A stretch of 6,086 nt of DNA. Source: CG10-46-32 sp964606465. GTDB lineage: Bacteria > Patescibacteriota > Patescibacteriia > UBA2169. The stretch spans positions 1 to 6,086 of the forward strand of contig CAZSGI010000040.1 of the NCBI GenBank assembly GCA_964606465.1, in the 5' to 3' direction. Made by a program: the position numbers and the translations under genes. The notes under the pieces were generated by a model. It saw only the letters and a program-made list of their open reading frames with translations. It searched no databases and was not told where the DNA came from. Of this stretch, positions 4,792 through 6,086 are shown one piece after another (position 1 is the first letter of the stretch; every line of letters starts with the position of its first letter).

Positions 4792-5406
4792 CTACCTTGC
4801 CTTTGCCGAAGGGTACATAACCATCTCATCGTTCCGCTCGTAATCCGCGAGCGCCTCGCCTTTGCCGAACCAGTGCGCGATTTCGTGCTTTGCCTCGGCT
4901 TCGGTTTCGGACGCGTGCACGAGGTTGTACACGGCCCGCTTGTCGCGGTTGGCCGCCGCGGCAGAGTCCACGGAAAAATCGCCCCGGATGGTGCCGAGCT
5001 CCGAATCAGATGGCATGGTTGAACCCGCGATCTTGCGCACCATGCTCACGGCATGCACTCCTCTGATGGCAATCACCACCACTGGTCCGGAATTCATGAA
5101 CGTAATCAGCCACTCGCGCACCATGGGGCCGATTTTTTCGGCCTTGTCCGTTCCGAGTTCTGCAACTGCGTCGTACCCGAACTTCGCGTACGTGGCGAGC
5201 GTCTTCTCACCCAAGCGGTTAATCCAGGCTTTGTCCTTTGGGTAGTGCTCGTCAACCTGCTTGAGCGTAGGTTTGAACATCTTGAGGCCCACGATTTTGA
5301 GGCCGACCTGCTCAATGCGGCGGATGATCTCTCCGGTAAGTCCGCGCTGGACCGCGTCTGGCTTTACCATCAGAAAGGTGATTTCTTCTCGGGGGTGGTT
5401 CGCCAT
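4792..5406 (-). CDS. ndk: Nucleoside diphosphate kinase, long form
   Basis: This enzyme passes the gamma-phosphate from ATP to nucleoside diphosphates through a phosphohistidine. The N-terminal FLMVKPDAVQRG (K15), the VRKIAGSTMPSDSELGTIRGDF region (124-144, with R141) and the catalytic His164 in NLVHASE are all present. The protein has 204 residues, against about 143 for the E. coli enzyme. The extra length comes from an insertion of roughly 33 residues around positions 56-94, between the helix ending in HY and the segment that continues to GPVVV. A smaller insertion precedes the catalytic His, and there is a C-terminal extension. The usual HGSDS around the catalytic His is HASE here. I know such long forms from archaea and candidate-phylum bacteria, so this is probably an active variant. 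There is no Shine-Dalgarno sequence, and the gene follows the response regulator by 8 nt. The downstream 39-codon ORF begins 2 nt after its stop. Confidence 0.95.
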   Translation of the reverse strand: MANHPREEITFLMVKPDAVQRGLTGEIIRRIEQVGLKIVGLKMFKPTLKQVDEHYPKDKAWINRLGEKTLATYAKFGYDAVAELGTDKAEKIGPMVREWLITFMNSGPVVVIAIRGVHAVSMVRKIAGSTMPSDSELGTIRGDFSVDSAAAANRDKRAVYNLVHASETEAEAKHEIAHWFGKGEALADYERNDEMVMYPSAKAR

Positions 5407-5414
5407 ATGAGTAG

Positions 5415-5816
5415 TTACGGGTTAGCTGATGAAAAGTTTTGTATTTTCTCAATCACCTGGCTCGGCGTGAAGTTCGCCTTCACGAGGTAATCGGTCGCCC
5501 CGAGCTCTCTGCCCTTTGCGATGTCCTCTTCCTGCCCAAGGTTCGAGAGCATCAGAATCGGGGTCTGCGCATACTGGGGCATCTCCCGCAATCTTTTGAG
5601 CACCGCGAACCCGTCCAGTTTGGGCATGATAATGTCAACCAGAACAATGTCGTAGGGCGCGGCCTGCGCCATCTGCACGCCCGCCTCCCCATCGGGCGCA
5701 ACGTCAATGTTCAAGCCCTCTTTTTGGAACTTGGTTTTGTACATCGTAGCAAGCATTTCCTCATCTTCAATGAGGAGGATTTTTTGCTTTGATGCGGGTG
5801 CTGGTGCGTCCGCCAT
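5415..5816 (-). CDS. Stand-alone response regulator receiver protein
   Basis: The protein is 133 residues and consists of one CheY-like receiver domain after a short Ala/Pro-rich tail. It has the acidic pair E17-D18 (LLIEDEE), the phospho-acceptor D61 in LVDIIMPKLDG, S91 in the Thr/Ser switch position and K113 in YLVKA. There is no DNA-binding or enzymatic output domain, so output must go through protein contact, as for CheY- or PilH/PilG-type regulators. The reading frame stays open upstream to 5888, but the start at 5816 (MADAPAPAS) is preferred: it begins just after a promoter, and the extra 24 residues (MGSLWSGG...) do not resemble receiver N-termini. No histidine kinase is visible. It is followed by ndk after 8 nt, so the two are probably cotranscribed. 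The domain call is very secure; the pathway is unknown. Confidence 0.93.
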   Translation of the reverse strand: MADAPAPASKQKILLIEDEEMLATMYKTKFQKEGLNIDVAPDGEAGVQMAQAAPYDIVLVDIIMPKLDGFAVLKRLREMPQYAQTPILMLSNLGQEEDIAKGRELGATDYLVKANFTPSQVIEKIQNFSSANP

Positions 5817-5826
5817 ATACCACGTT

Positions 5827-5854
5827 ATTGTACCAAAACGCGCTAAAAACACAA
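5827..5854 (-). promoter_or_regulatory. Extended -10 promoter of the response regulator unit
   Basis: The minus strand shows TGG-TACAAT (5835-5827), an extended -10 element with five of six consensus bases, and a weak TTGTGT -35 (5854-5849) at 16 bp spacing. The predicted start site near 5820 leaves only about 4 nt before the ATG at 5816, so the mRNA would be almost leaderless, which agrees with the lack of a Shine-Dalgarno sequence. Confidence 0.55.
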
Positions 5855-5862
5855 GCCCCGCG

Positions 5863-6086
5863 CTACCGCCACTCCACAAACTCCCCATCGCTCACCATGC
5901 GGATGTCGCCGAGCTCATCGTTCCGCAGGACCGGAATACTGCGCGCCTCAAAGCGCTTCAGCACACGGAAGTTCGGATGGCCATACCGGTTGTCAGCCCC
6001 GACCTGGATGACCGCGACTTCCGGGGTGACCGTATCAAGAAACACATCAGATGACGAAGTGTTGCTGCCGTGGTGCCCTGCCTTGA
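5863..6086 (-). CDS. ComEC-type metallo-beta-lactamase-fold protein, C-terminal part
   Basis: This is the last 74 codons of a gene whose start lies beyond the right edge of the window. The visible peptide opens with KAGHHGSNTSSS, the late His-His metal-ligand motif characteristic of the ComEC/Rec2-associated metallo-beta-lactamase domain (COG2333 type). It continues with the typical final strands: PEVAVIQVGADNRYGHP, then VLRNDELGDIRMVSDG, and stops at TAG. In this family the beta-lactamase fold domain is either the C-terminal domain of the DNA-uptake channel ComEC or a separate secreted hydrolase. The window cannot show which, because the THxHxD part and any membrane domain are missing. The gene ends 46 nt before the response regulator start and I see no clear terminator between them, although the next gene has its own promoter. 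The assignment to the fold is firm; the biological role is open. Confidence 0.85.
   Translation of the reverse strand, partial: KAGHHGSNTSSSDVFLDTVTPEVAVIQVGADNRYGHPNFRVLKRFEARSIPVLRNDELGDIRMVSDGEFVEWR

Noticed and set aside
5817..5888. N-terminal extension of the response regulator to 5888
   Set aside because: It overlaps the end of the preceding gene, precedes the predicted transcription start, and encodes residues unlike a receiver domain N-terminus.

Overview
The window reads as a piece of a bacterial genome in which every gene I can support lies on the minus strand, so the natural reading order is from position 6086 down to 1. Short intergenic gaps, very small proteins, a long-form nucleoside diphosphate kinase, a stand-alone receiver protein and several membrane protein families that I associate with Candidate Phyla Radiation (Patescibacteria, Parcubacteria-like) genomes suggest that group, with a fairly GC-rich member. 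This placement is inference; no rRNA or other taxonomic marker is present. The standard genetic code fits (TGA is used as a stop at 3786-3788).

Region A (6086-4580) holds housekeeping and signalling genes: the C-terminal end of a ComEC-type metallo-beta-lactamase-fold protein, then a transcription unit with its own promoter encoding a stand-alone response regulator, a long NDP kinase (ndk) and a 39-residue membrane peptide, closed by a GNRA-loop terminator.

Region B (4598-4239) has no convincing protein gene of normal size. It carries a promoter (TTGCGA-17-TATACT), about 235 nt of RNA closed by a 9-bp stem and filled with nested stems, a 3' hairpin whose bulge holds a strong Shine-Dalgarno sequence and two ATGs of an 11-codon ORF, and a strong terminator. 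G-U wobbles in the stems all favour the minus-strand transcript. I do not recognise the RNA family.

Region C (4231-1) looks like a copper or heavy-metal handling operon with its own extended -10 promoter. In order it has: a small two-helix membrane protein with a Met/His/Cys segment; a DUF411/CopG-like protein with intact Cys motif; a polytopic membrane protein that starts its mature part with HCPLC; a helical cytosolic protein; a membrane-anchored protein with a CC-x8-C-x-H motif; a 79-residue protein with a Gly/Met-rich segment and one membrane helix (with a possible internal promoter before it); and the N-terminal half of a CopB-type P1B-ATPase with a His-rich and Cys-rich metal-binding N-terminus. 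The ATPase would pump metal across the membrane, while the secreted or membrane-attached Cys/His/Met proteins would bind or pass on metal at the outer face. The unnamed members are the novel part. No metal-responsive repressor or activator is visible in the window.
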